64,000 nucleotides of DNA from Ruminococcus sp. (GCA_017543595.1 JAFYFU010000088.1:16621-80620); one strand, 5' to 3'. Positions 1-8,478 are shown, counted from the first letter of the stretch. Translations and numbers: made by a program. The notes: generated from the letters alone by a model not told the origin.

Positions 1-155
1 TAAACAGCATCAACGTTCATTTCTTTGAGATGAGGAATCCATTCGAGAACCTTGTCGAGGCGGTATACAATTTCGCCTCCGTTGTTGAATTTCGGCGCGC
101 CGCAGAAACCAAGCGGATAGATGTGATAAATTATGGCATTGTCGTACCAGTTCAT
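1..155 (-). CDS. Alpha-amylase family (GH13) protein, N-terminal fragment
   Basis: Only the first 51 codons lie in the window; the gene runs off the left edge. The translation begins MNWYDNAIIYHIYPLGFCGAP and continues to a segment with WIPHLKEMNVDAV. The pattern 'Y.IYPLGF' near the start followed by a 'hL..lgv.ai' strand is the usual opening of the GH13 catalytic barrel in cyclomaltodextrinase or neopullulanase-like enzymes that cleave alpha-glucans. The ATG at 155-153 has a clear AAAGGAG ribosome site just upstream. Which GH13 subfamily it belongs to cannot be decided from this fragment. Confidence 0.75.
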   Translation of the reverse strand, partial: MNWYDNAIIYHIYPLGFCGAPKFNNGGEIVYRLDKVLEWIPHLKEMNVDAV

Positions 156-220
156 TTTTATTAACTCCTTTGTTTATATTTTTATATATTAATATGAAAA
201 CATATTATTATTTAATTTGG

Positions 221-494
221 GATTATAATAAAGTTTGATTAGAATTAAAAGGGGGGCTTGGGGGGAAAATTGCGCCCTTGACACAATGAACGAAAAAATC
301 TTTGATTTTTGAGTGAATGTGTCAAGCCCTGAAAGGCGCAATTTGCCCCCCATTCTAAATAATAAATCAGGAATATGCTTGTTTAAGATATTATTTAAAT
401 TCGGAATTATTATAAAGTTTGAATAGAATTAAAAAGGGGGCTTGGGGAATAATTTTAAATAATAAATCAGGAATATGCCTGACTAAGATATTAA
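221..494. repeat. Tandem direct repeat, one copy holding a palindrome and one copy empty
   Basis: Two copies of the same sequence lie side by side in the gap between the amylase and HD genes. Copy 1 (about 221-394) and copy 2 (about 405-494) share AAAGTTTGA, TAGAATTAAAA, GGGGGCTTGGGG, then TAAATAATAAATCAGGAATATG and AAGATATTA. Copy 1 carries an extra palindrome of about 90 bp between the G-run and TAAATAATA; copy 2 has only a few A/T bases there. No gene is seen in this gap. Confidence 0.8.
260..351 (+). repeat. Palindromic repeat, G-run subtype
   Basis: A nested perfect hairpin: GGGGGG (260-265) pairs with CCCCCC (346-351), AAATTGCGCC (267-276) pairs with GGCGCAATTT (335-344), and CTTGACAC (277-284) pairs with GTGTCAAG (319-326). 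The loop contains 'TGAACGAAA' and 'GAGTGAA', the same loop words seen in the other copies in this window. Confidence 0.85.
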
Positions 495-510
495 ATTATA
501 AATTAAATTA

Positions 511-1107
511 TTATTTTTCGCTGCCTTCAAGATAATATGATGCCTCCATGTCGGCAACATTGAGTGCAAGCGCAAGGGGATACATTTCAAGGGCTTTGCC
601 TATTGTATTTTTATCTTCTATTCCCGAAAATCCCATGTGCCAGCGTATCGCCATAGCCTCATCACGGGTAAGTCTGCCCTCTCCGTAGAGATAGCCCGAA
701 ATTATATAGACGGATTTTTCACCGTGACCGTAGGGAACATTGTCCTTGATTGTATAGAACGGAACTTTTTCCCACTGACCCGTTTCGTCATTTTTTCTGT
801 TTCTCATTTCGGTTGCATAGAAATCAATCTTGCATACGTCATGGAGAAGTGCAACAATCGCAATTGTTTCCTCGGAAAAATCCATATTGTACATTTCTTT
901 TGTGCGTGGGCGTGAAAGATAGTCTTTAAGGCAATGATATACATTCACACTGTGCTGTACAAGTCCGCCCTCATATGCACCGTGAAAGCGTGTACTGCTC
1001 GGTGCTTTGAAGAAATCGCTTTTTTTGAGAAATTCAAGAAGCTTGTCAGCACCTTTTCTTTTTATATTCTCAGTGTATATCGAAATAAATTCTTCTTTTG
1101 CGGTCAT
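511..1107 (-). CDS. HD-domain phosphohydrolase
   Basis: A 198-residue protein with a metal-binding HD fold: QHS with a following H near residue 52-58, the HD doublet in LLHDVCK near residue 88, GHGEKS near 128, RWHMG near 156 and ADMEA near 186. HD proteins hydrolyse phosphoesters such as nucleotides or RNA ends; the closest recognisable relatives are the HD portion of YhaM-type 3'-5' exoribonucleases and stand-alone HD hydrolases of Firmicutes and their phages. The N-terminal OB fold of YhaM is absent. It has its own promoter (1140-1168) and appears to be a single-gene unit. Substrate unknown. Confidence 0.75.
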   Translation of the reverse strand: MTAKEEFISIYTENIKRKGADKLLEFLKKSDFFKAPSSTRFHGAYEGGLVQHSVNVYHCLKDYLSRPRTKEMYNMDFSEETIAIVALLHDVCKIDFYATEMRNRKNDETGQWEKVPFYTIKDNVPYGHGEKSVYIISGYLYGEGRLTRDEAMAIRWHMGFSGIEDKNTIGKALEMYPLALALNVADMEASYYLEGSEK

Positions 1108-1139
1108 TATTCAATCTCCTTTTCAGATTCTTTATATCA

Positions 1140-1168
1140 ATTATAACACAAAAGATATAATTATTCAA
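1140..1168 (-). promoter_or_regulatory. Sigma-A type promoter of the HD-domain gene
   Basis: On the minus strand TTGAAT (plus 1163-1168) and TATAAT (plus 1140-1145) are separated by 17 bases, about 35 bases upstream of the start codon. An AAAGGAG ribosome site follows. Confidence 0.7.
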
Positions 1169-1268
1169 GTCTTTTTTTATTTTTTTCACGAAAATTAAAA
1201 TTTTTTTAATATTAAACTGTAATATTTTGCTGTTTTCAAAAAAAATTGAAAAAATTTTCAAAAAGTAC

Positions 1269-1297
1269 TTGACAAATCAAAAACCTTGTGATATAAT
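1269..1297 (+). promoter_or_regulatory. Promoter of tRNA-Pro
   Basis: Perfect TTGACA (1269-1274) and TATAAT (1292-1297) with a 17-base spacer, ending 29 bases before the tRNA. Confidence 0.85.
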
Positions 1298-1326
1298 ATA
1301 TATCGTTGAGTTACGAAAGACATCAT

Positions 1327-1402
1327 CTGGGTGTGGCGCAGTTGGTAGCGCGCTACCTTGGGGTGGTAGAGGCCGTGGGTTCAAGTCCCGTCACTCAGAC
1401 CA
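1327..1402 (+). tRNA. tRNA-Pro (anticodon GGG)
   Basis: A full 76-base cloverleaf. The acceptor stem CTGGGTG pairs with CACTCAG (one G-T), followed by A and an encoded CCA. The anticodon stem CTACC/GGTAG encloses the loop TTGGGGT, giving anticodon GGG with U33 and G37, as expected for a proline tRNA. The first base C is also typical of tRNA-Pro. Confidence 0.93.
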
Positions 1403-1452
1403 TGATAAGACGCTTTGATTATACCCCATTTGAGAAGCGTGTCGTAACCGCA

Positions 1453-1483
1453 GAACAGTCCTGCAAAGGGCTGTTCTTTTTTT
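1453..1483 (+). terminator. Intrinsic terminator after tRNA-Pro
   Basis: GAACAGTCC and GGGCTGTTC form a 9-bp stem with one G-T pair, followed by a run of T residues. Confidence 0.85.
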
Positions 1484-1508
1484 ATAAATTTTAATTTTTA
1501 AATTTTGC

Positions 1509-1537
1509 TTGACAAATCAAAATAAATCGTTTATAAT
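1509..1537 (+). promoter_or_regulatory. Promoter of the valS T-box leader
   Basis: TTGACA (1509-1514) and TATAAT (1532-1537) with 17-base spacing. It lies about 310 bases before valS, which leaves room for the T-box leader. Confidence 0.85.
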
Positions 1538-1549
1538 AATATCATTATA

Positions 1550-1810
1550 TCGGAAAAGCTGTGATGAAAAGGAGTATGCATATTTTTCCATGCAAAGAGA
1601 ATCTGCGGTCGGTGTGAGCAGATGTTGGACGTATGTTGAAGTAGTTTCGGAGCTGTGCGGGCGAACTTTCAGTAACCCGTGCCGTATTTCCCACGTTACA
1701 GGGAAAGAGGTTTGATGACCTCGCAGAGTGCGGAGTTTTTCCGAATACAGGTGGTAACACGGACATTTTTGTTCGCCCTGAACCTTTTACGGTTCGGGGC
1801 TTTATTTATT
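1550..1810 (+). promoter_or_regulatory. T-box riboswitch controlling valS (tRNA-Val sensing)
   Basis: The leader contains an AGTA element (1573-1576), a distal GGTGTGAGCAGA segment and the conserved T-box core ACAGGTGGTAACACGG around 1748-1762, whose TGG pairs with the CCA end of uncharged tRNA. A terminator follows at once: GCCCTGAACC (1775-1784) pairs with GGTTCGGGGC (1791-1800), then TTTATTTATTT. The best candidate for the specifier codon is GTA at 1641-1643 (Val), followed by a purine; that placement rests on reading the helix by eye. Known T-box behaviour is that uncharged tRNA-Val prevents termination and raises valS expression when valine is scarce. Confidence 0.9.
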
Positions 1811-1849
1811 TCCGCCTGAAAATTTATCAATAAAAAGGAGATATCACCA

Positions 1850-4471
1850 ATGGCAAAAGAACTCGCAAAAGCCTATAACCCCAAAGATTTTGAGGACAGA
1901 ATTTACAGTGCATGGAATGACAAAGGCTGTTTCCGTGCCGAGGCTGACCCTAAAAAAACACCCTATACTATCGTTATCCCCCCTCCGAACATAACAGGTC
2001 AGTTACACATGGGTCATGCACTTGACGAAACTTTACAGGATATTCTTATCCGCTGGAAAAGAATGAGCGGTTATGCCGCATTATGGCTTCCCGGTACAGA
2101 CCACGCAGCTATCGCAACTGAGGCTAAAATCGTTGAGGCTATGCGTAAAGAAGGCATCACCAAAGAGGATTTGGGTCGTGACGGCTTCATGAAACGTGCC
2201 TGGGAATGGAAAAAACAATACGGCGGTCGTATCGTTGAACAGCTTAAAAAGCTCGGTTCTTCATGTGACTGGTCAAGAGAAAGATTCACTATGGACGAGG
2301 GCTGTTCAAAAGCCGTTAAGGAAGTTTTTGTTAAATATTATGAAAAAAGTCTTATCTACCGTGGTGAGAGAATTATAAACTGGTGTCCGAAATGCCTTAC
2401 ATCTCTTTCAGATGCGGAAGTAACCTATGAAGACCAGGCAGGTCATTTCTGGCACTTGCGCTATAAAATAAAGGATTCTGACGGCTATCTCGAACTTGCA
2501 ACAACAAGACCCGAAACCCTCCTCGGCGATACAGCAGTAGCCGTAAACCCCAATGACGAACGCTACAAGGATTTAGTTGGCAAAACAGTTATCCTCCCCA
2601 TTGTTCACCGTGAAATTCCCATTATTGCCGATGATTACGTTGAAATGGATTTCGGTACGGGCGTAGTTAAAATTACCCCTGCACATGACCCCAATGACTT
2701 TGAAGTTGGTTTAAGGCATAATCTCCCCGTTATCAATGTTATGAACGATAACGCAACTATCAATGACGATTATCCCGCATACGCAGGTATGGACAGATAC
2801 GAGGCAAGAAAGAAAATCGTTGAGGATTTGGAAAAAGAAGGCGCACTCGTTGAAATTGAGGATTACAGCCACAATGTAGGTACTTGCTACCGCTGCGGAA
2901 CTACCGTTGAACCGAAAGTTTCAACACAATGGTTTGTTAAGATGAAACCCCTCGCACAGCCTGCAATTGACGCTGTTAAGAACGGCGATACAAAATTCGT
3001 TCCCGAAAGATTTAATAAAATATATTTCCACTGGCTTGAAAATATCCGTGACTGGTGCATTTCCCGTCAGATTTGGTGGGGACATCAGATTCCCGCATTT
3101 TACTGCGATGAGTGCGGAGAAATGACCGTTACAAAGGAAAGTTCCTGCAACTGTCCGAAATGCGGAAAGCCCATGAGACAAGACCCCGATACTCTCGATA
3201 CATGGTTCAGCTCTGCATTATGGCCTTTCTCAACTCTCGGATTCCCCGAAAAAACTCCCGATTTGGATTATTTCTATCCCACAAATACACTTGTTACAGG
3301 CTATGATATAATTTTCTTCTGGGTAATAAGAATGATGTTCAGCGGTCTTGAAAATATGGGAAAAGTTCCGTTTGATACTGTTCTTATTCACGGACTTGTA
3401 AGAGACTCTCAGGGTCGCAAGATGTCAAAATCTCTCGGAAACGGTATTGACCCCCTCGAAGTTATTGACCAGTACGGTGCGGACGCTTTGAGATTTATGC
3501 TCGCAACAGGAAACTCCCCCGGAAACGATATGCGTTATATTGACGATAAAGTTAAGGCTGCCCGTAACTTTGCAAATAAGCTTTGGAACGCATCAAGATT
3601 TATCATGATGAATCTCCCCGAAAACTTTGAATTTAAGGGTCTGCCCGATGAACTCGAACTTGAAGACAAGTGGCTTGTAAACAAATTCAACCTCCTTGCA
3701 AAAGAAGTTGGCGAAAACCTCGAAAAATATGAACTCGGTGTTGCTTCACAGAAAATCTACGACTTCATATGGGACGTTTACTGCGACTGGTATATTGAAC
3801 TCACAAAGCCCAGAATACAGGCAGGCGGAGAAACTATGGCAAAAGCTCAGGCTGTCCTTGTATGGGCTATGCAGGGTATGCTTAAACTCCTCCACCCCTT
3901 CATGCCTTTTATAACAGAGGAAATATGGCAGGTTCTCACTAATGAGAAATCCATGATAATTCTTGAAACTTATCCCATATATGATGAGAGCATAAATTTC
4001 TCCGCAGAGGAAAAAGCTTTTGAGAAAATTATTTCGGCTATCAAGGCTGTAAGAAATACAAGAACAGACATGAACGTTCCGCCGTCCGTAAAGGCTAAAA
4101 TATTTATCGAAACAGAAGATAAAGATGTTTTTGAAAACGGAAAAATTTTCTTTGAAAAGCTTGCATCTGCATCTGCTGTTGAAATAGGCGACAGCTTTGA
4201 ACACGAAAACTGTGCAAATGCCGTTACAGATTCCGCAAGAATCTTTATCCCTATGGACGAACTCGTTGACAGAGAAAAGGAAATTGCACGCCTTGAAAAA
4301 GAAAAGGCTAAGGTTCAGAAAGACCTCGACTTCCTTAACAATAAATTAAACAATCAGGGATTTATTGCAAAAGCCCCAGAAAAACTCATAGAAGCCGAAA
4401 AAGCAAAGCTTGCAAAGGCTGTTGAGAAAATGGAAAAAATCAATCAGTCCATTGAGGCTTTCAGAAAATAA
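1850..4471 (+). CDS. valS: Valyl-tRNA synthetase
   Basis: Cytosolic class I synthetase that charges tRNA-Val, with a CP1 editing domain that removes misactivated threonine. At 873 residues it is full length. The HIGH signature appears as HMGH in PPPNITGQLHMGHALDE near residue 45-60, KMSKS lies in GRKMSKSLGNG near residue 523, and a four-Cys zinc module (CDECG...CPKCG) is inserted near residue 420-440. The last 60 residues form the tRNA-binding coiled coil, rich in E, K and A. It is controlled by the T-box leader directly upstream, and its stop overlaps the start of the next gene (TAATG), so at least four genes are likely co-transcribed. Confidence 0.97.
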   Translation: MAKELAKAYNPKDFEDRIYSAWNDKGCFRAEADPKKTPYTIVIPPPNITGQLHMGHALDETLQDILIRWKRMSGYAALWLPGTDHAAIATEAKIVEAMRKEGITKEDLGRDGFMKRAWEWKKQYGGRIVEQLKKLGSSCDWSRERFTMDEGCSKAVKEVFVKYYEKSLIYRGERIINWCPKCLTSLSDAEVTYEDQAGHFWHLRYKIKDSDGYLELATTRPETLLGDTAVAVNPNDERYKDLVGKTVILPIVHREIPIIADDYVEMDFGTGVVKITPAHDPNDFEVGLRHNLPVINVMNDNATINDDYPAYAGMDRYEARKKIVEDLEKEGALVEIEDYSHNVGTCYRCGTTVEPKVSTQWFVKMKPLAQPAIDAVKNGDTKFVPERFNKIYFHWLENIRDWCISRQIWWGHQIPAFYCDECGEMTVTKESSCNCPKCGKPMRQDPDTLDTWFSSALWPFSTLGFPEKTPDLDYFYPTNTLVTGYDIIFFWVIRMMFSGLENMGKVPFDTVLIHGLVRDSQGRKMSKSLGNGIDPLEVIDQYGADALRFMLATGNSPGNDMRYIDDKVKAARNFANKLWNASRFIMMNLPENFEFKGLPDELELEDKWLVNKFNLLAKEVGENLEKYELGVASQKIYDFIWDVYCDWYIELTKPRIQAGGETMAKAQAVLVWAMQGMLKLLHPFMPFITEEIWQVLTNEKSMIILETYPIYDESINFSAEEKAFEKIISAIKAVRNTRTDMNVPPSVKAKIFIETEDKDVFENGKIFFEKLASASAVEIGDSFEHENCANAVTDSARIFIPMDELVDREKEIARLEKEKAKVQKDLDFLNNKLNNQGFIAKAPEKLIEAEKAKLAKAVEKMEKINQSIEAFRK

Positions 4472-4818
4472 TGCGTGGAAAATTACTGAAATACGCAAAG
4501 GAAAAATACGGCTCTGTTCCCGAATATCTCTGGCTTTCATCACCGAACAGTGCCGTATTGCGACACGATGACAACAAAAAATGGTATGTATTGTTTATGG
4601 AAGTTAAACGCTCTGTTTTCAGTCTCGGAGAAGGAAACATTCAGATTATGAACATAAAATGCAACGTTCCCGAAAGAGAATGTCTCATTGCTGAAAACAA
4701 GGCTTTTCCTGCATACCATATGAATAAAAGACTCTGGACTTCCGTCCTGCTGGACGGGAGTACAGATTATAACTCTCTTTGCAATCTGATTGATGAAAGT
4801 TTTAAACTAACAGAATAA
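4471..4818 (+). CDS. MmcQ/YjbR family protein
   Basis: A 115-residue protein of the MmcQ/YjbR family, small alpha/beta proteins with a fold like CyaY/double-wing DNA-binding proteins. The family signature is visible: YGSVPEYLW near residue 13-21, then an aromatic K-W-Y-V strand, and PAYHMNKRLWTSVLLDG near residue 80-96, where the H.NK..W motif is strongly conserved. The function of the family is not settled; DNA binding has been proposed. Its ATG overlaps the valS stop, so it depends on the valine T-box for expression. Confidence 0.85.
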   Translation: MRGKLLKYAKEKYGSVPEYLWLSSPNSAVLRHDDNKKWYVLFMEVKRSVFSLGEGNIQIMNIKCNVPERECLIAENKAFPAYHMNKRLWTSVLLDGSTDYNSLCNLIDESFKLTE

Positions 4819-4829
4819 GGAGTGATTTT

Positions 4830-5129
4830 ATGATAAAACATATCGTAATGTTCAAACTCAAAGATACTGACAAATCCGCTTATGAAAACGCCCTCGAAGC
4901 CAAAAAAAGATTTGAAAACGTTATCGCAAATGTTGAAACTCTCAAAAAGGGCGAACTCGTTATAAATTCCGAAAAAGCCCCGCAGGATAATTATACAATA
5001 TCCCTTATCTGCGACTTTGAGGATATTGACGGCTTGAATAAATATCAAGTTCACCCCGCACACGTTGAATTTGCAAAATTCATAGGAACAGTAAAGACAG
5101 ACAGGGCTTGTATAGATTATGAATTTTAA
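4830..5129 (+). CDS. Dabb-family (stress-responsive A/B barrel) protein
   Basis: A 99-residue protein starting MIKHIVMFKLKD, the standard opening of the Dabb dimeric alpha-beta barrel. The second half carries YQVHPAHVEFAKFI, the conserved 'Y..HP.H..f' helix of the family. In plants members respond to stress and one cyclises olivetolic acid; bacterial members are mostly uncharacterised. It has an AAGGAG site 7 bases before the ATG and its end overlaps folC by 11 bases, so it belongs to the valS-folC unit. Confidence 0.85.
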   Translation: MIKHIVMFKLKDTDKSAYENALEAKKRFENVIANVETLKKGELVINSEKAPQDNYTISLICDFEDIDGLNKYQVHPAHVEFAKFIGTVKTDRACIDYEF

Positions 5130-6372
5130 TCAGTGCATGGATTTTATAAACTCTTACAGCAAATCAGGCGGAAAAATTACTGACCTTTCAAGGGCAAAAG
5201 AACTTATGGACAGTATCGGCAACCCCGAAAAAAGCCTTAAATTCGTACATATCGCAGGCACGAACGGCAAAGGCTCAACCCTTGAATATATCTCAAATGC
5301 ACTTATATTTTCAGGATATAAAACAGGTCAGTTCACTTCTCCGTTTATAATCAGATACAACGACAGAATAAGAATAAACGGCATTGAAATAGATGATGAA
5401 TCTCTCTGCGAAATCGCAGATTTTGTAAAAAGCAAAGTTTCCGACAGGGAATATTCGCAGTTTGAAATAACTATGGCAATTGCTTTTCTGTGGTTTCAGC
5501 GTGAAAAATGTGACATTGTTGTCCTTGAAACGGGAATAGGCGGTCTGCTTGACTGCACAAATATAATCCCCTCTCCCCTTTTGTCGGTTATAACTTCAAT
5601 ATCCCTTGACCATACGGCTTTGCTTGGAAATACCGTTGAGGAAATCGCCGCACAAAAAGCAGGTATCATAAAAGAAAATTCCGCTGTGATAATCTCTCCT
5701 GACAACAGCGACAAAGTAACAGATATAATCCTGAAAACTGCAAAGGAAAAAAATGCTGAGTTCTTACAGCATGAGAAAACTTCCCCCTACGGTGACGGCG
5801 GTCTGTATGCGTCTTTTATTTATAAAAATCAGCGTTATCAGCCGAAAATGGTCGGTATTCACCAGTATTACAACGCCTTGACTTCTTTGAGTGCCTGCTG
5901 TTACCTGCGTAAAAAGGGCTTTGATATTTCCGATGAAAATATTAAAAAATCCGTTGAAACTACTCAGGTTATGGCAAGAGTTCAGATAATTGACGGTGAA
6001 CCGACTGTAATAGTTGACGGCGGTCACAATCCGTCAGGGGCTTCAATGCTTGCCCTGACACTTATGTATCTCGGAACAAGGGGACATAAAATTTATACTG
6101 TCATGGGAATGATAGATTCAAAGGATTACTGCGAATGTGTAAAGGCAATTGCTCCGCTTTCGGATAAATTTACAGCCGTTGACGGATTTGCTCCCAATGC
6201 GGTTAAAACTGAAAATATAGTTGATATTGCATCATTCTATACAAATGCCGAAACGGCTGAATCACTTGAAAGTGCCGTTGAAAACGCAAAAAATCTCGCC
6301 CTTGAAAATAACGGGATAGTTGTTGTCTGCGGTTCGCTTTACCTCGCAAGTGAATACCTGAATTTAAAATAA
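5119..6372 (+). CDS. folC: Folylpolyglutamate synthase / dihydrofolate synthase
   Basis: Adds glutamate to dihydropteroate and to reduced folates, using ATP. The protein is 417 residues, normal for FolC. The P-loop HIAGTNGKGST lies near residue 43-53, followed by TGQFTSPF and R.NDRIRINGIEI; DHTALLGNTVEEIAAQKAGI near residue 165-185 is the family signature and VDGGHNPSGA near residue 300 is the Mur-ligase C-domain motif. Its start overlaps the preceding Dabb gene. A bidirectional terminator ends the unit. Whether it has both folate activities cannot be read from the sequence. Confidence 0.95.
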   Translation: MNFNQCMDFINSYSKSGGKITDLSRAKELMDSIGNPEKSLKFVHIAGTNGKGSTLEYISNALIFSGYKTGQFTSPFIIRYNDRIRINGIEIDDESLCEIADFVKSKVSDREYSQFEITMAIAFLWFQREKCDIVVLETGIGGLLDCTNIIPSPLLSVITSISLDHTALLGNTVEEIAAQKAGIIKENSAVIISPDNSDKVTDIILKTAKEKNAEFLQHEKTSPYGDGGLYASFIYKNQRYQPKMVGIHQYYNALTSLSACCYLRKKGFDISDENIKKSVETTQVMARVQIIDGEPTVIVDGGHNPSGASMLALTLMYLGTRGHKIYTVMGMIDSKDYCECVKAIAPLSDKFTAVDGFAPNAVKTENIVDIASFYTNAETAESLESAVENAKNLALENNGIVVVCGSLYLASEYLNLK

Positions 6373-6384
6373 TTACAAAAAAAA

Positions 6385-6410
6385 GCGCAGTATCAAAACT
6401 GCGCCTTTTT
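6385..6410. terminator. Bidirectional intrinsic terminator
   Basis: GCGCAG and CTGCGC form the stem, flanked by A residues on the left and T residues on the right, so it can serve folC (plus) and the DUF1858 gene (minus), which converge here. Confidence 0.85.
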
Positions 6411-6428
6411 ATTCTTTCGGGAAATCAA

Positions 6429-6632
6429 TCAAGCCTGTGCAAGTTTTTCGTTGATAGTTTTTACGAGTTCGTCAGCGTCAACACCGTGAACCATAGCAGC
6501 TTCTTCAATGGATTCATTCTGTGATGCGGGACATCCGAGACAGTGCATACCTATGCTGAGAAGAATAGGTGCAACGTCCATGTTGATTTCAAGAAGTTCT
6601 CCGATTTTTGTTTCCTTAGTTATCTGTGCCAT
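6429..6632 (-). CDS. DUF1858 domain protein with CxxC motif
   Basis: A 67-residue protein consisting of a single DUF1858 domain. It shows the pattern [12 protein letters not shown], then a segment ending in [10 protein letters not shown], where the C-x2-C-P motif near residue 31-34 is the hallmark of the family and is suspected to bind a metal or act in redox chemistry. Function is unproven. It is transcribed away from the TetR gene from a promoter that overlaps the TetR promoter, so the TetR protein is a natural candidate regulator. The start has a GGAGG site (TTGGAGG) just upstream. Confidence 0.85.
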   Translation of the reverse strand: MAQITKETKIGELLEINMDVAPILLSIGMHCLGCPASQNESIEEAAMVHGVDADELVKTINEKLAQA

Positions 6633-6656
6633 TTTTTTTCCTCCAAAAAGTATTTA

Positions 6657-6713
6657 CTTGACATCTGTCAAGGTTTATGATATAATAATAACACAGCTTG
6701 TTGAATTTGTCAA
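6657..6713. promoter_or_regulatory. Overlapping divergent promoters with a perfect palindrome (candidate TetR operator)
   Basis: Plus promoter: TTGACA (6658-6663), 17 bases, TATAAT (6681-6686). Minus promoter: TTGACA (plus 6708-6713), 17 bases, TATTAT (plus 6685-6690). The two -10 boxes share bases. The palindrome CTTGACA-TC-TGTCAAG (6657-6672) covers the -35 box of the tetR gene and the early transcribed region of the DUF1858 gene. Binding by the TetR protein is inference. Confidence 0.75.
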
Positions 6714-6753
6714 TAGCTTATCAAAAACTTTTACAGAATGAGGTATTTTGTCA

Positions 6754-7302
6754 ATGTATCAGGGAAAAAACAAAACTGCTTTAATGTCACAGAAAATGAT
6801 ATCCGAAACCATGCTTGAAATGCTCGAAAATCAGCCGTTTGCGGATATAAGCATAAGCGAACTCTGCCGTAATGCGGATATTTCAAGACAGACTTTCTAT
6901 TCGGCTTTCGGTTCAAAGGAAAATGTAATAATATACGAATTGCGGAACAATTGCCGTTTCACTCCGAAGAATGACGACAAGCCCTGCAAATCCGCATCTT
7001 TCAGGCAGTTCTGCCGTGATTACAGCAAATACATAACCGAAAAGAAAAAAATACTTGAAATACTTGTGAAAAATGACATGATGCATTATCTTTATGATAT
7101 TCAGTATAAAAGTTTCATGGAATGTGAATATTTCATGTGTGACCTTGACGATGAAAGCCGTGTTTACCTTGTGGATTTCATAACCTGCGGAATAAACAGC
7201 ATAGCTAAAAATTATGTTCTTTCGGGCTGTATCGCAGACGAAAAATTCCTTGAAAATATAATGTTCCGTCTTTTCGGAGGACTTTATTTCATGGGCGGAT
7301 AA
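6754..7302 (+). CDS. TetR/AcrR family transcriptional regulator
   Basis: A 182-residue repressor-type protein. The N-terminal helix-turn-helix reads MISETMLEMLENQPFADISI then SELCRNADISRQTFYSAFGSKENVI, the canonical TetR recognition helix region near residue 30-55. The C-terminal half should bind a ligand, which cannot be guessed. I choose ATG 6754 because GAGGT (6740-6744) is 9 bases upstream; an in-frame TTG at 6748 is too close to it. Its promoter overlaps that of the divergent DUF1858 gene and contains a palindrome, suggesting autoregulation. The 3' end overlaps the convergent DUF3810 gene by 19 bases. Confidence 0.85.
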   Translation: MYQGKNKTALMSQKMISETMLEMLENQPFADISISELCRNADISRQTFYSAFGSKENVIIYELRNNCRFTPKNDDKPCKSASFRQFCRDYSKYITEKKKILEILVKNDMMHYLYDIQYKSFMECEYFMCDLDDESRVYLVDFITCGINSIAKNYVLSGCIADEKFLENIMFRLFGGLYFMGG

Positions 7303-8381
7303 TAATAATCAAGAAGTAAATTTACCATTCTCGAATAGCTTTCGATTCCGTCCTCAACACCGCTTATTTTAAGGCTTGCATCTGAAACGGTTGTTGAAAC
7401 GGAACTTACTGTTTCGGTTTTTATTATTTCTTTTTCTTCATTTTCTTCCCAGTAATTTTCAGGCATGAACCTGAACCAGTCATTTGTTACTTTTTCGGAA
7501 ATACTGCCTGTAAGTTCATATCCCGATGATATTTTATTCTTGTAAATCTGATTATGTACATATCCGAGGGCTTCAAGATAACCGCTGTACTGCACCTGCG
7601 GGTCATCGCTTCCGCAAGTCGCCACGAACGATATGAAATTAGCCTCATCTTCCTGAATAAAGCCTTTCAGATGTGCATATTCATGGCAGATAACTTCCGG
7701 CAGATTTGTCCGCACCATATCATCGTTATAATTTGCCTCCATTGAAAACGGAAAATACATTCCCAGCAAATTTGTCTGGCTCATAAAATAAGAAAACTGT
7801 ATGGGCTTTGCCTTTGGGTAATAACCTGAAAGCTGCGGATATTTTTCTGCGGCTTTTTTCATAGCCTTTACGGATTCCTCCTGCGGGTCAATAGTCAGTT
7901 CAAAGCGGTCATGTTCGTCACGTGGGACTTTTTCCGCAAGTTCATTTGTTTTTTCGATAAGCATTGAATAAAGCGATACAAGTTCTTCTTTCGGGTGTTC
8001 TTTTGATTCAAAATATCTCTCCGAAAATGTCGTACAGCCGTACATTATGAAACAGTTAAAGCTTTCCGTACTGCTTACAAAAGCAAGCACCCACAAGGCG
8101 AAACATACCGAAAATCTCGCTGTTTTAAGCCTTGAATCTTTCTTAAATATCAATAATATTATCATAAGCGGTATGCCGACTGCGACACATAAAAGCCCCA
8201 TTATTATTAATATTTCCCCGACAGAAAAAGGAAAAAGCCCGTTTATAAACGAAAGCGGCAGTGATATGTACGGGAATATTTTATCCGTATAAAAATCCGA
8301 AAAAGGCTTTGAAAATCTTGCAAGCACCGCAAGCCCGAACGATACAAGCGATATAACAAGCGGAATTATATATTTCTTCAT
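7284..8381 (-). CDS. DUF3810 membrane-bound putative zinc metalloprotease
   Basis: A 365-residue membrane protein with three hydrophobic segments in the first 115 residues (about 1-20, 50-80 and 90-110), followed by a large domain. The HExxH motif appears as CHEYAH near residue 233-238 with a downstream E in EDEANF, a gluzincin-like zinc site. This arrangement is that of the DUF3810 family, whose substrate is unknown. The last 60 residues are rich in E and S. It has its own promoter at 8450-8478 and converges on the TetR gene. Confidence 0.8.
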   Translation of the reverse strand: MKKYIIPLVISLVSFGLAVLARFSKPFSDFYTDKIFPYISLPLSFINGLFPFSVGEILIIMGLLCVAVGIPLMIILLIFKKDSRLKTARFSVCFALWVLAFVSSTESFNCFIMYGCTTFSERYFESKEHPKEELVSLYSMLIEKTNELAEKVPRDEHDRFELTIDPQEESVKAMKKAAEKYPQLSGYYPKAKPIQFSYFMSQTNLLGMYFPFSMEANYNDDMVRTNLPEVICHEYAHLKGFIQEDEANFISFVATCGSDDPQVQYSGYLEALGYVHNQIYKNKISSGYELTGSISEKVTNDWFRFMPENYWEENEEKEIIKTETVSSVSTTVSDASLKISGVEDGIESYSRMVNLLLDYYYPPMK

Positions 8382-8449
8382 CTCGCACCCCTGTAAATTA
8401 ATTTGGAATTAGAAATTATTTTTATTCCCAATATTATAATTCTGCTTTC

Positions 8450-8478
8450 ATTATATCATGAATCAAAAAAATATTCAA
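8450..8478 (-). promoter_or_regulatory. Promoter of the DUF3810 gene
   Basis: Minus-strand TTGAAT (plus 8473-8478) and TATAAT (plus 8450-8455) with a 17-base spacer, about 70 bases before the start codon. Confidence 0.65.

Noticed and set aside
1509-1766. Short reading frames in the leader before valS
   Set aside because: The T-box core, the terminator and the valS context explain the region.
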